From the NCBI GenBank assembly GCA_012729555.1, contig JAAYCX010000090.1, positions 62,001 through 126,000 on the forward strand: 64,000 bases of DNA, given 5' to 3'. Shown here piece by piece: positions 1 through 7,570 of this stretch. How positions within the stretch are numbered: position 1 is the stretch's first letter; each line of letters opens with the position of its first letter. Made by a program: the position numbers and the translations under genes. Below the pieces are notes generated by a model. It made no database searches, was not told where the DNA came from, and worked only from the letters and a program-made list of their open reading frames with translations. This DNA comes from Acidobacteriota bacterium (lineage in GTDB: Bacteria; Acidobacteriota; UBA6911).

Positions 1-46
1 CCCGGCGCTCTGGGACAAGACCTACAAGCCCCGGGATTTCCGGTAG
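1..46 (+). CDS. C-terminal tip of an upstream gene (partial)
   Basis: An open frame enters from the left edge and ends at TAG 44-46, reading PALWDKTYKPRDFR before the stop. The composition looks like a real protein tail, and the frame is convergent with the glycyl radical enzyme gene whose stop lies 27 bp further on. Only 14 residues are visible, so no family can be assigned. It could also be a chance open frame. Confidence 0.3.
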   Translation, partial: PALWDKTYKPRDFR

Positions 47-73
47 GCCGCGTCTTTCAGGCCCCCGGGCGGC

Positions 74-2518
74 TTACAGGCTGTGTTCGCTCCGGTTGAT
101 GACGTCGTCCTGGATGTCGGGGGACAGCTGGGTGAAATAGGCGCTGAACCCCCCGATCCTGACGATCAGGTCCGGGTATTTTTCGGGATGCGCCTTGGCG
201 TCCCGGAGCGCGTCCGTGTCCACCATGTTGTACTGGATGTGCGATCCCCCCTCCGCCATGAAGGCGTTGGTATAGGCCGCCAGCTTCTCCACGCTCTCCC
301 GGCTGCGCAGCATCGAGGCGGTGAATTTCTGGTTCAGCACCGAGGCGTAGGACTCCTTGAACCCGGCCGTGAGCGCGGAACGGAGCACGGCGGTCGGTCC
401 TTTCCGGTCGGCCCCCCGCATCGGGGAAATGGAGCCGTCGTTGAGCGGCTCCAGCGCCTTGCGGCCGTTGGGGAGGGCGCCCACGCCGCGCCCGCCGAAG
501 TAGTGCCACGCGAGCCCTTCCCGCGCGACCATGTAGGGGCGGAAGGGGGCGTTGTCGTAGGCGCGGATGATGCGGTAGGAGTCCTCGCTGAGGCGCCGTG
601 CCAGCAGGTCCACCTCCTCGATGTCGTTGCCGAACTTGGGGGCGGCCAGGCAGAGGCGCCGGATCTCCCCCCCCCGCTCCCCCTCGAAGTCGCCGTCGAG
701 GGCATCGAGCAGTTCCGCCATGGTGAGGGTCCGGCGGTCGAATACCAGCGTCTTCACCGCCATCAACGAATCGGCCACGTCGATGATGGCGCGGTCGCTG
801 ATCCCGAACATGCTCGTGGCGGGGTCGGGGATCAGCAGGTCCTGGCCCAGGTCCATGCAGCTCTGCACCCCCACCGCCGAGAGAAACGGCATCCGGACGT
901 GCTTCGGCTGCTCCTTCCGGGCGATGGCGGCCAGCCAGAAGATGCGGTGGGTGATGAACTCGTGCTGCCGGAGCAGGGCGCCGTACAGCTCCTCGAAGCT
1001 CGCGAAACCGCGCGGGTCCCCTGTCCGGATCCCGGTGCGGCGGCCGTTGCAGTCCAGGCCGTCGTGCAGGACGAGGTGGAGCATGGCGGCCAGGTTGCAG
1101 GCGGCCACCCCCTCGGCCCCGTAGTGCTCGGCCCTCGAGGGGAGGCAGGGGTAGACGCAGCCCAGGCCGCACCACTGCGCCGCCTCCTCGAGCGGGATCC
1201 CGTCCTCGACGAAGCGCGCCACGACCACCTCGTCGTTTTCGAACAGGGGGATCCCCCCCTTGGTGGCCATATTCGTCCGGATCGCCTTGTCCATGATCCA
1301 GTCGGGGGTGCTGCGGTTCCAGCGCAGCCCCAGGGTCGGGGAGGAGAGCCCGAGCAGCCCGACGACGTGCAGGAAGAGGTAGCTCAGCTCGTTCGAGCAG
1401 TCGCGCCCCCCGGCGTCCACCCCGCCGACCATGGCGTTGTTGATCCCGAAATTGATCTGGTGGGACTCCATGGAGCTCTCGGAGGAGACGAAGGTCTGAG
1501 TCCCCCAGCGCCCGATGAGCTCGGCGAGCAGGTCGGACGCCTTTTCCAGCGAGGTGGCCCCGCTCCTGACGTCGCGGATGAAGAAGGGGTAGAGGTACTG
1601 GTCGGCGCGCCCCCACTGGGGGTTGTTGTGCATCGGGTGCTCGTAGTTCTTGCACACCCCGACGATGGCCATCGACTGCAGGGCCTCGTGGAAAGTCCGC
1701 GCCGGGTGTTCGGGCACGTGTTCGCACGCCTCCGCCATCCGGAGCAGCTCCTCCCGGCGCCCCGGGCGCGTCTCGGTCTCGGCCATCTCCCTGGCCAGGG
1801 CGGCGTACCGGTGCGCATGCCGGATCGCCCCCTCGCAGGCGATCACGGCCGCCTGCCAGAAGTAGAGCCGGTCGATGTCGCTCTCCCGGTTCGCCAGGAA
1901 GGCGTCGATGTGCCCGCGGGCTTCCCGGATGATGCCCCCGAGCCCCTCGCGGAGGATCTTGTCCCACATCAGCACGGACGTGGTCTGCCCGAATATCCCG
2001 GTGTCCAGGGTCGGGTCCTTCAGCTTGGCGGCCTCGGCGTCCCGGATCCACTTCCCGACCACCGCTTCCCACGCCTTGTACGTCATCTCCGGCGCCGTGC
2101 GCCCCCGGAACTCCCTGGCGCTCGCGCGCAGGGTTTCGATGCTCTCCCGGTCCAGGCCGACATTGGCGTCCATGGTGATCCGCAGTTCCTCGCCGTCTTT
2201 CCAGATCCCCGGGATGTAGTCCCCGCAGACGTCGATGGAGGTGGCGCAGCCTATGACGGCGGGCGTCAACCGGCCCGCGAGCAGGTCATAGTCCTGGATG
2301 CGGATCTCGACGTTCTCCACGACCTTCCGGAAAAGGAGGGCGCGGCGCAGCTCGATGTCCATCCCGACGGTCTCCCGCCAGGATTCCACGGTCCATTTCT
2401 CCCGGTCGGCGAAGAGTTTCCAGCCCGCCTCCTTCATGGCCCGCTTCCACGCGCCCACGCTTTCCCCGAGGGAAAGCCGGTCGATCCTGTCCAGCAACTG
2501 CCTGTCGATCTCCACCAT
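74..2518 (-). CDS. Glycyl radical enzyme, pyruvate formate-lyase superfamily, atypical active site
   Basis: An 814-residue cytoplasmic radical enzyme. The PFL-type barrel occupies roughly residues 1-650 and the glycyl radical domain the last 120. The radical loop reads VRIGGFSAYF, with the radical Gly at about residue 790, 25 residues from the C-terminus. The thiyl Cys is Cys454 in GLGCVYPC. In diol dehydratases, CutC and hydroxyphenylacetate decarboxylase the motif is CxE; here the +2 residue is Tyr456, and Cys451 and Cys458 flank it. PKFGND and HIQYNMVD, common in the superfamily, are present. The start has GGAG 8 nt upstream. It is the last gene of a three-gene operon, 23 bp after its activase. 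The substrate cannot be told: the missing Glu argues against a dehydratase or arylacetate decarboxylase; a C-C lyase or succinate-synthase-like chemistry is possible, but no small subunits are encoded nearby. Confidence 0.9.
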   Translation of the reverse strand: MVEIDRQLLDRIDRLSLGESVGAWKRAMKEAGWKLFADREKWTVESWRETVGMDIELRRALLFRKVVENVEIRIQDYDLLAGRLTPAVIGCATSIDVCGDYIPGIWKDGEELRITMDANVGLDRESIETLRASAREFRGRTAPEMTYKAWEAVVGKWIRDAEAAKLKDPTLDTGIFGQTTSVLMWDKILREGLGGIIREARGHIDAFLANRESDIDRLYFWQAAVIACEGAIRHAHRYAALAREMAETETRPGRREELLRMAEACEHVPEHPARTFHEALQSMAIVGVCKNYEHPMHNNPQWGRADQYLYPFFIRDVRSGATSLEKASDLLAELIGRWGTQTFVSSESSMESHQINFGINNAMVGGVDAGGRDCSNELSYLFLHVVGLLGLSSPTLGLRWNRSTPDWIMDKAIRTNMATKGGIPLFENDEVVVARFVEDGIPLEEAAQWCGLGCVYPCLPSRAEHYGAEGVAACNLAAMLHLVLHDGLDCNGRRTGIRTGDPRGFASFEELYGALLRQHEFITHRIFWLAAIARKEQPKHVRMPFLSAVGVQSCMDLGQDLLIPDPATSMFGISDRAIIDVADSLMAVKTLVFDRRTLTMAELLDALDGDFEGERGGEIRRLCLAAPKFGNDIEEVDLLARRLSEDSYRIIRAYDNAPFRPYMVAREGLAWHYFGGRGVGALPNGRKALEPLNDGSISPMRGADRKGPTAVLRSALTAGFKESYASVLNQKFTASMLRSRESVEKLAAYTNAFMAEGGSHIQYNMVDTDALRDAKAHPEKYPDLIVRIGGFSAYFTQLSPDIQDDVINRSEHSL

Positions 2519-2541
2519 GTCTCACGCTCCGTTCCGGAGGG

Positions 2542-3477
2542 TCACCTCGAAACCGTGCAGCGGATGCCGCGCTGGAGGTAGGCGGCCCTCACCTCCTCGG
2601 CCCGTGCGTCCCCGTCGGCGCCGAGTTCCTCCATCTGGTATTGTACCCCAAGCGCGCGGTATTTGCTCTGGCCCATCCGGTGGTAGGGCATCAGTTCGAG
2701 TCGGGGCTCCTTCATCCCCAGGCCCGACAGGAAGGCGGCCGTCGCCTCGATATCCTCCGGGGAATCGTTCAGGCCGGGGATCACCGGCTGGCGGAAGAGG
2801 ACATCGGCCCCGCTCCGCACGAGCAGGCGGGCGTTTTCCAGGACCGGGCCGTTCTCCCGGCCCGTGCACTCCCGGTGACGGACCGGGTCGATCACCTTCA
2901 GGTCGAAGAGGAAATGGTCGGTGACGGGAAGGACTTCTTCGAGTGCCTCCCGGCCCGCGTAGCCGCAGGTCTCGATGCAGGTGTCCACCTCCCCGGCCCG
3001 GCAGAGCTCGAAGAGTTCCCGGACGAATCCCGCCCGGGCCAGGGGCTCCCCGCCCGAGGCGGTGACCCCCCCGCCCGAACTCCGGTAGAACATCCGGTCA
3101 CGCCGCACCTCGTCCCAGACTTCGGCCGCCGTCATCCTCTCGCCGTAGCGGACCAGGGCGCCCCCCGGGCAGACATCCACGCAGGCCCCGCAGCAGGTGC
3201 AGCGGGCGTAATCGATGCGGTGGCCCCCTTCGCCGGTGCGAATGGCGCCCTCCGGACAGGCATCGGCGCATTTGCCGCAGCGCGTGCAGAGGGTTTCGAG
3301 AAACCCGATCTGCGGCTCCGCCGAAAGGCACTCGGGGTTGGCGCACCAGCGGCAGGAGAGGGGGCACCCCTTGAAGAAAACGACCGTGCGGATGCCGGGC
3401 CCGTCGTGCAGGGAAAAACCCTGGATATGGGTGATGACGGCCGTCCGGGCCGGGGTGCTTGAACCGCTCATGTCCAT
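2542..3477 (-). CDS. Glycyl-radical enzyme activating enzyme (radical SAM)
   Basis: A 311-residue radical SAM activase that installs the glycyl radical on the neighbouring enzyme using S-adenosylmethionine. The N-terminus has the family signature IQGFSLHDGPGIRTVVFFKGC followed by the cluster motif CPLSCRWC (CxxxCxxC). Two extra ferredoxin-type sets, CTRCGKCADACP and CTCCGACVDVCP, follow at about residues 60-105, as in activases of non-PFL glycyl radical enzymes. SGGEP (SAM-binding GGE) is present. The start is taken at ATG 3477; a second ATG lies at 3471 and a TTG at 3504. It lies 23 bp upstream of the radical enzyme and 39 bp downstream of the cupin, so the three genes are probably one transcript. 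The shared operon makes the partner assignment confident. Confidence 0.9.
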   Translation of the reverse strand: MDMSGSSTPARTAVITHIQGFSLHDGPGIRTVVFFKGCPLSCRWCANPECLSAEPQIGFLETLCTRCGKCADACPEGAIRTGEGGHRIDYARCTCCGACVDVCPGGALVRYGERMTAAEVWDEVRRDRMFYRSSGGGVTASGGEPLARAGFVRELFELCRAGEVDTCIETCGYAGREALEEVLPVTDHFLFDLKVIDPVRHRECTGRENGPVLENARLLVRSGADVLFRQPVIPGLNDSPEDIEATAAFLSGLGMKEPRLELMPYHRMGQSKYRALGVQYQMEELGADGDARAEEVRAAYLQRGIRCTVSR

Positions 3478-3516
3478 ACGCTCGCCGCGGGCCTCTTCAT
3501 CCAATCATCGGGCCGG

Positions 3517-3978
3517 CTAGGTGGGCGGTTCGCTTTCGAACTTGTCCTGCCGCAGCATGGCGATCTGGAACACCGGCCGGTCGATCTTCCGGAAACAGAG
3601 CCCCCCGTGCTCCACCCCCGCGGGGACGTGCACGAAACAGGTTTTGGTGATCGTCGTCTTCACCCCGTCGACGATGAGATCGATCTCCGCGCCCAGTTCG
3701 GAGGGGTCCGCCATGTCGCTCCCCACGAACCCCAGGATCTCGTCGTGATCGTGACGGTGCACCGGGTGGACCGTGGGCACCGACCCGGTCACCCACACCG
3801 CCTCGACGTAAAACGAGCCGGGGACCACCCGGTCGTCCATGTATATGACCCGGTGGATCGGGTCGGGCGCCTCGGCCGGCTTGCCCGCGGAACCTTCCGC
3901 TTCAAAACCGTGGACGCCCGGCGGCAGCTTCACGTTGGTGGAAAAAACGGCTTTCGGCCTGGCCTCGCCTTCTGACAT
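3517..3978 (-). CDS. Cupin-fold protein, first gene of the glycyl radical operon
   Basis: A 153-residue protein with a likely cupin metal site: HPVHRHDHDE (H-x-H-x-x-E type) at about residues 80-89 and PAGVEHGG near residue 125. The strand-rich pattern between them fits a single beta-barrel. There is no signal peptide, so it is cytoplasmic. The ATG at 3978 has AAGGAG 7 nt upstream, which decides against the longer frame starting at 4035. It is promoter-proximal to the activase and radical enzyme, suggesting a role in the same pathway, for example handling a substrate or product or sensing it. Catalytic cupin versus regulatory small-molecule binder cannot be separated from sequence. The family is inferred from motifs only. 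Confidence 0.65.
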   Translation of the reverse strand: MSEGEARPKAVFSTNVKLPPGVHGFEAEGSAGKPAEAPDPIHRVIYMDDRVVPGSFYVEAVWVTGSVPTVHPVHRHDHDEILGFVGSDMADPSELGAEIDLIVDGVKTTITKTCFVHVPAGVEHGGLCFRKIDRPVFQIAMLRQDKFESEPPT

Positions 3979-4033
3979 GCTCGACTCCTTGTCCATGGGC
4001 GCCCGGCATCCGGCGCCGGTGCGTCTCCAGTTC

Positions 4034-4063
4034 ATTAGATTCCATCCACCGCCCCTTTGTCAA
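4034..4063 (-). promoter_or_regulatory. Sigma-70-like promoter of the glycyl radical operon
   Basis: On the minus strand TTGACA (4063-4058) is followed after 18 bp by TCTAAT (4039-4034), one mismatch from TATAAT. It lies about 55 bp upstream of the cupin start and diverges from the ompA promoter. Confidence 0.55.
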
Positions 4064-4147
4064 TCGGATCCCGGGCCGGAGCGCGGCCGGACCGGGAACC
4101 TGACATTGCGAAAACAGGATCCTATGTCGCGCTCCGGCCCTGGGACT

Positions 4148-4175
4148 TTGACAGCCGGGCCGAAGGGTGTAAAAT
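4148..4175 (+). promoter_or_regulatory. Sigma-70-like promoter of the OmpA gene
   Basis: TTGACA at 4148-4153 and TAAAAT at 4170-4175 with a 16 bp spacer. The start codon is about 90 bp downstream, leaving room for a long leader as is usual for abundant outer-membrane proteins. Confidence 0.6.
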
Positions 4176-4267
4176 TCGGTTTCTGGCACTAAATAGCAAT
4201 TTGCAGGATAACCCCGGTCCGACGGCGGCACCGGATATTGTCAAAGGATCGCACGAAAGGGGAACAC

Positions 4268-5515
4268 ATGAAAAAACAGGTATCTTGGTTCAGCGCGGGG
4301 GTCCTGGGCTTGCTGTTGGGATTTCCCGGTATTGGATCCGCTCAGATTCGCGAAGGCTCGTTTTCTCTGACTCCCCAGGCGGGGGGATTTTTCTTCGAGG
4401 ACGGCGAACCGCTCGATAACGGCATGACGGGCGGTCTCGGGATCGGTTACAACGTCACGAAGGTATTCGCCCTGGAGGGGAGCTTCAACTACATCCGGAC
4501 GACCCCGAAGCATGGGGGGGAGACCCTGGACGGGTACATGCTGCGCGAGGACGCGGTGTTCCACCTCGCGCCCAATCAGAGACTCGTCCCCTACGTCGCC
4601 GGGGGCCTCGGCTGGCTCTGGCTCAACGGGCCGGCGACCGACCGCCACGCCCGCGTGACGCCCAATTTCGGGGGCGGGGTCAAGGGATTCCTCACGGAAA
4701 ACGTCGCCATCAGGGCCGATTTCCGCCGGGTCCTGCCTACCAAGCCCTTCAATGAAAACCTGATGGTCACCATGGGGGTGGAATTCCTCCTCGGGGGCAA
4801 GCAGAAACCCGCGCCCGCCCCGGCGCCGCCGCCCGCGCCCGAGCCGGCGCCCCCGGCGCCCGAGCCCGACAGCGACAACGACGGCGTGGTCGACAGCAGG
4901 GACAAGTGCCCGAACACCCCGGCGGGGGTGAAGGTCAACAGCGACGGCTGTCCCTTCGATACCGACGGCGACGGGGTCTACGACTACCTCGACAAGTGCC
5001 CGAATACCCCGGCGGGGGTGAAGGTCAACAGCGACGGCTGTCCCTTCGACACCGACGGCGACGGGGTCTACGACTACCTCGACAAGTGTCCCGACACGGC
5101 GAGGGACCTCAGGGTCACCCCCGACGGGTGCCCGATCCTGATCCAGAGAAAGGTCACCAAGACGCTCGACATCCAGTTCGACACCGACAAGTCGGACATC
5201 AAGCCGGAGTACCGGGAGCGGCTGAAGGAGGTGGCCGATTTCATGAACAAGTACCCGCAGACGTCGACCGTGATCGAAGGCCATACGGACAGCGTCGGCT
5301 CGGCCAAATACAACGTGGGGCTGTCGCAGAGGCGGGCCGACAGCGTCAGGAACTACCTGGTCGAGAACTTCGGCGTCAGCGCCGACCGGCTGGAGACCAA
5401 GGGCTACGGCGAGGAGAAGCCGGTCGCCTCGAACGACACGGCCGAGGGGCGCGCCCAGAACCGCAGGATCGAGGCCACCTTCAACGCCCAGACGGAATAC
5501 TACGAAAAGAAGTAG
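4268..5515 (+). CDS. OmpA-family outer-membrane protein with TSP3 calcium-binding repeats
   Basis: A 415-residue protein with a Sec signal peptide (MKKQVSWFSAGVLGLLLG ... GSAQ). Residues about 25-175 form an OmpA-like beta-barrel (FNYIRTTP, AGGLGWLWL, GVEFLLGG). A Pro/Ala-rich linker (PAPAPPPAPEPAPPAPEP) follows, then thrombospondin type-3 style repeats with DSDNDGVVD and DTDGDGVYD calcium loops and DKCPNTPAGVKV units. The last ~120 residues are an OmpA peptidoglycan-binding domain (FDTDKSDIKPEY, IEGHTDSVGSAKYN, LSQRRADSVRNYL, GYGEEKPVASNDT, NRRIE). It probably ties the outer membrane to peptidoglycan. The ATG at 4268 has AAAGGGG upstream and begins the signal peptide; a longer frame from 4238 adds 10 residues and is less likely. 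A strong terminator follows, so the gene is monocistronic. Confidence 0.93.
   Translation: MKKQVSWFSAGVLGLLLGFPGIGSAQIREGSFSLTPQAGGFFFEDGEPLDNGMTGGLGIGYNVTKVFALEGSFNYIRTTPKHGGETLDGYMLREDAVFHLAPNQRLVPYVAGGLGWLWLNGPATDRHARVTPNFGGGVKGFLTENVAIRADFRRVLPTKPFNENLMVTMGVEFLLGGKQKPAPAPAPPPAPEPAPPAPEPDSDNDGVVDSRDKCPNTPAGVKVNSDGCPFDTDGDGVYDYLDKCPNTPAGVKVNSDGCPFDTDGDGVYDYLDKCPDTARDLRVTPDGCPILIQRKVTKTLDIQFDTDKSDIKPEYRERLKEVADFMNKYPQTSTVIEGHTDSVGSAKYNVGLSQRRADSVRNYLVENFGVSADRLETKGYGEEKPVASNDTAEGRAQNRRIEATFNAQTEYYEKK
4901..5080 (+). repeat. Two tandem 90-bp repeats within the OmpA gene
   Basis: Units 4901-4990 and 4991-5080 are nearly identical at DNA level and encode the repeated TSP3 unit beginning DKCPNTPAGVKVNSDGCP. 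A degenerate third unit begins at 5081. This is consistent with recent in-frame duplication of a calcium-binding module. Confidence 0.85.
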
Positions 5516-5538
5516 CTGTCCGGGCTGGCTTGAAAGAC

Positions 5539-5571
5539 GGGGGGGCCGCAGCTGCGGCCCCCCTTTTTTTT
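5539..5571 (+). terminator. Rho-independent terminator after the OmpA gene
   Basis: A GC-rich perfect hairpin (GGGGGCCGCA / TGCGGCCCCC around a central GC step) is followed by at least eight T residues. It begins about 23 bp after the stop codon. Confidence 0.9.
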
Positions 5572-5641
5572 CGCCCATCGATTTCCCGGAGCGGCGGCCG
5601 GGACGCCCGTTCTCTTTTTAATTGGAGCCGGGAGGCGTACT

Positions 5642-6226
5642 ATGGTCGACATGAACACCGAAACGATCACCGCCGTAGCCCTTGGGATCGGCCTGGCCTC
5701 GAGCGCCGGCTTCCGGGTTTTCGTGCCGATGCTGGTGGCCAGCATCGGGGCCCATCTCGGGTTCCTCCCCGTCCACGAGGGCTTCGAATGGCTGGCCGGG
5801 TGGCCCGCCATCATCTGCCTCGGCACGGCCACGGCCCTGGAGATCATCGCCTACTACGTGCCGGTGGTCGACAACCTGCTCGATACCATCACCACGCCCA
5901 TGGCCATCGGCGCCGGAACGCTGCTGCTGACCTCGGTCCTGCCGATCGACAACAACCTGCTCAAATGGACGACGGGCCTCATCGTCGGCGGCGGGATGGC
6001 GGCCACGGTCCAGAGCGGCACCGTGCTCACCCGGCTGGCTTCCACTGCGAAGACCGCGGGGATGGGCAACCCCGTCGTGGCCACCGGGGAACACGCGGCC
6101 GCCTTCGGCTCCTCCATCCTGTCGTTTCTCATCCCCGTGGCCGTCGCGCTGTTTTTCCTTGCCGGCGTCATCGCCCTGGCGGTCGTTTTCCGGCGGAAGC
6201 TCTTCCGGAGGAGGGTCACGGCATGA
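5642..6226 (+). CDS. DUF4126-type integral membrane protein
   Basis: A 194-residue protein with five or six hydrophobic helices. It resembles DUF4126 proteins by IGLASSAGFRVFVPMLVASIGAHLGFL near the N-terminus and VVDNLLDTITTPMAIGAGTLL in the centre. The function of this family is not known. The C-terminus is basic (RRKLFRRRVTA) and should face the cytoplasm. GGGAGG precedes the ATG at 5642; an alternative ATG is at 5651. Its stop overlaps the next gene's start by 4 bp, so the two are translationally coupled. Confidence 0.8.
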   Translation: MVDMNTETITAVALGIGLASSAGFRVFVPMLVASIGAHLGFLPVHEGFEWLAGWPAIICLGTATALEIIAYYVPVVDNLLDTITTPMAIGAGTLLLTSVLPIDNNLLKWTTGLIVGGGMAATVQSGTVLTRLASTAKTAGMGNPVVATGEHAAAFGSSILSFLIPVAVALFFLAGVIALAVVFRRKLFRRRVTA

Positions 6227-6708
6227 ACCCCCGTGCGATCCAGGAGGACTACCCCGACGACATGAGCCGCTGCTACGGCTGCGGGCGCCTCAACCCGGAC
6301 GGGCTGCAGTTGAAAAGCCGCCGGGAGGGGGAAGAGATGGTGGCCCGCTTCCGGCCGGAGCCGGCGCACACCTCCATGCCCGGCTTCGTCTACGGCGGGC
6401 TGCTGGCCTCGCTCGTCGACTGCCACGGCATGGCCGTCGCCGCGGACGCCGCGCTCCGGGCCCGGCCCGAGCGGGGGATCGAGCGCTTCGTCACGGCGTC
6501 GCTCGAGGTCACCTACGTGCGCCCGACCCCGATCGGCGTCGAACTGGAAATCCGCGGAAAGATCGAGGAACTGGGGGAGCGGAAGGCGGTGGCCTCCGCC
6601 CGGATCCTGGCCGGCGGGGTGGAGTGCGTGCGGGGCAGGGTCGTAGGAGTTCGCGTCCCGGTCACCATGAGCCGGCCGGCTACCGGAGAAGCCTCGCACC
6701 GGGAGTGA
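6223..6708 (+). CDS. PaaI-like hotdog-fold thioesterase
   Basis: A 161-residue protein with hotdog acyl-CoA thioesterase features: CYGCGRLNPDGLQLK at the N-terminus, PGFVYGGLLASLVDCHGMAVA as the central helix with its preceding turn, and RFVTASLEVTYVRPTPIGVELEIRGKI as the edge strand. Members hydrolyse acyl-CoA thioesters. Start ATG overlaps the upstream stop (ATGA). The last 29 bp overlap the tail of a gene on the opposite strand. Substrate chain length cannot be read from the sequence. Confidence 0.8.
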   Translation: MNPRAIQEDYPDDMSRCYGCGRLNPDGLQLKSRREGEEMVARFRPEPAHTSMPGFVYGGLLASLVDCHGMAVAADAALRARPERGIERFVTASLEVTYVRPTPIGVELEIRGKIEELGERKAVASARILAGGVECVRGRVVGVRVPVTMSRPATGEASHRE

Positions 6709-7420
6709 TGCTGACCTCTCCCGTGGATCGCAGCGTCACGTGGTAGACCCTGCCCGGCTCCATCCGGGTATAGGGGGCGTCCCCGTGGATGGCGCGTACC
6801 CCCGACCCGGCCGCCAGGTCCTCGTCGCCGGCCAGTTCCCAGAACCGCCCCCACAGCTCTTTTTCGAAGCCGGTGACCGCGTTGCGCTCGGCGTAGACCT
6901 CGGGCGGCAGCCCCTCCCGGTCCAGCACGTGCCCCTCTTCCGGCCGCATGCCGCTGGTGAAAATTCTCCGGAACAACATCAGGGCCCGCCCCTTGAGCGG
7001 GTCCCCCTGCTCGACGAAATGGTCCTCGAACCGGATGGTCAGGGTATCGATGTAGACCTCCCGCCCGGCCAGAGTGAACTCCCGGGCCACCGTCACGGGA
7101 TTCCCCGCCCCGTCGATCTCGGTGAACCGGATCGTGGTGACCGGCACTCCGGCGTCGTCCAGCCGCTGCCCCAGGACCTCGATGCGCGCCCGCCGCTCGG
7201 TGAAGCGCAGGAGCCTGAGGTAGGTCTCGAGGCGCTGGTTGCGCTCCTCAAGGCGCGCGATCTCGCGCTGCTGGTCCTCGATCCGCCGCTCGAGCGCCCT
7301 CCGGGGCGCCACCAGCAGCCGGTCGGCGACATAGATCCCGGCCGCGGCCGCGGCGACGAGCAGGACGGCCCACAGCGTCAGCCGCACCGGCCATTTTCTT
7401 TTCGGTCCATCCTGTGCCAT
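6680..7420 (-). CDS. Membrane-anchored coiled-coil protein of unknown function
   Basis: 246 residues. A basic start (MAQDGPKRKWPVR) is followed by one transmembrane helix (LTLWAVLLVAAAAAGIYVA), then a short coiled coil (RRALERRIEDQQREIARLEERNQRLETYLRLL, written here only as a pattern of heptads at about residues 42-75). The C-terminal ~150 residues look like a soluble beta-rich extracytoplasmic domain. The start at 7420 is chosen because GGAGGG lies 6 nt upstream; the frame is open to 7549. I do not recognise the family. The topology resembles small proteins that report on or assemble at the envelope. Confidence 0.65.
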   Translation of the reverse strand: MAQDGPKRKWPVRLTLWAVLLVAAAAAGIYVADRLLVAPRRALERRIEDQQREIARLEERNQRLETYLRLLRFTERRARIEVLGQRLDDAGVPVTTIRFTEIDGAGNPVTVAREFTLAGREVYIDTLTIRFEDHFVEQGDPLKGRALMLFRRIFTSGMRPEEGHVLDREGLPPEVYAERNAVTGFEKELWGRFWELAGDEDLAAGSGVRAIHGDAPYTRMEPGRVYHVTLRSTGEVSITPGARLLR

Positions 7421-7524
7421 CGCTCCCTCCGCGTCTGCCCGGCCCTCGGCGGCCGGCGCCTGTGATTGTCGCATAAAAGGGCGCCCCCCGCCCCTCTTTC
7501 TTCGGCGGGGATCCGTCCGCGCCG

Positions 7525-7533
7525 TGCTAGAAT
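7525..7533 (+). promoter_or_regulatory. Extended -10 promoter of the selenoprotein gene
   Basis: TGC followed by TAGAAT (7528-7533) forms an extended -10 element 37 bp before the start codon. No convincing -35 hexamer is present at 16-18 bp. GGGAGGCGAGG before the ATG is the ribosome binding site. Confidence 0.4.
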
Positions 7534-7570
7534 CGGGCACCTGCACCACACATTTTATCGGGAGGCGAGG

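Noticed and set aside
83-2581. An 832-codon plus-strand frame opposite the glycyl radical enzyme
   Set aside because: The enzyme on the minus strand has clear catalytic motifs; this frame is a mirror of its codon bias.
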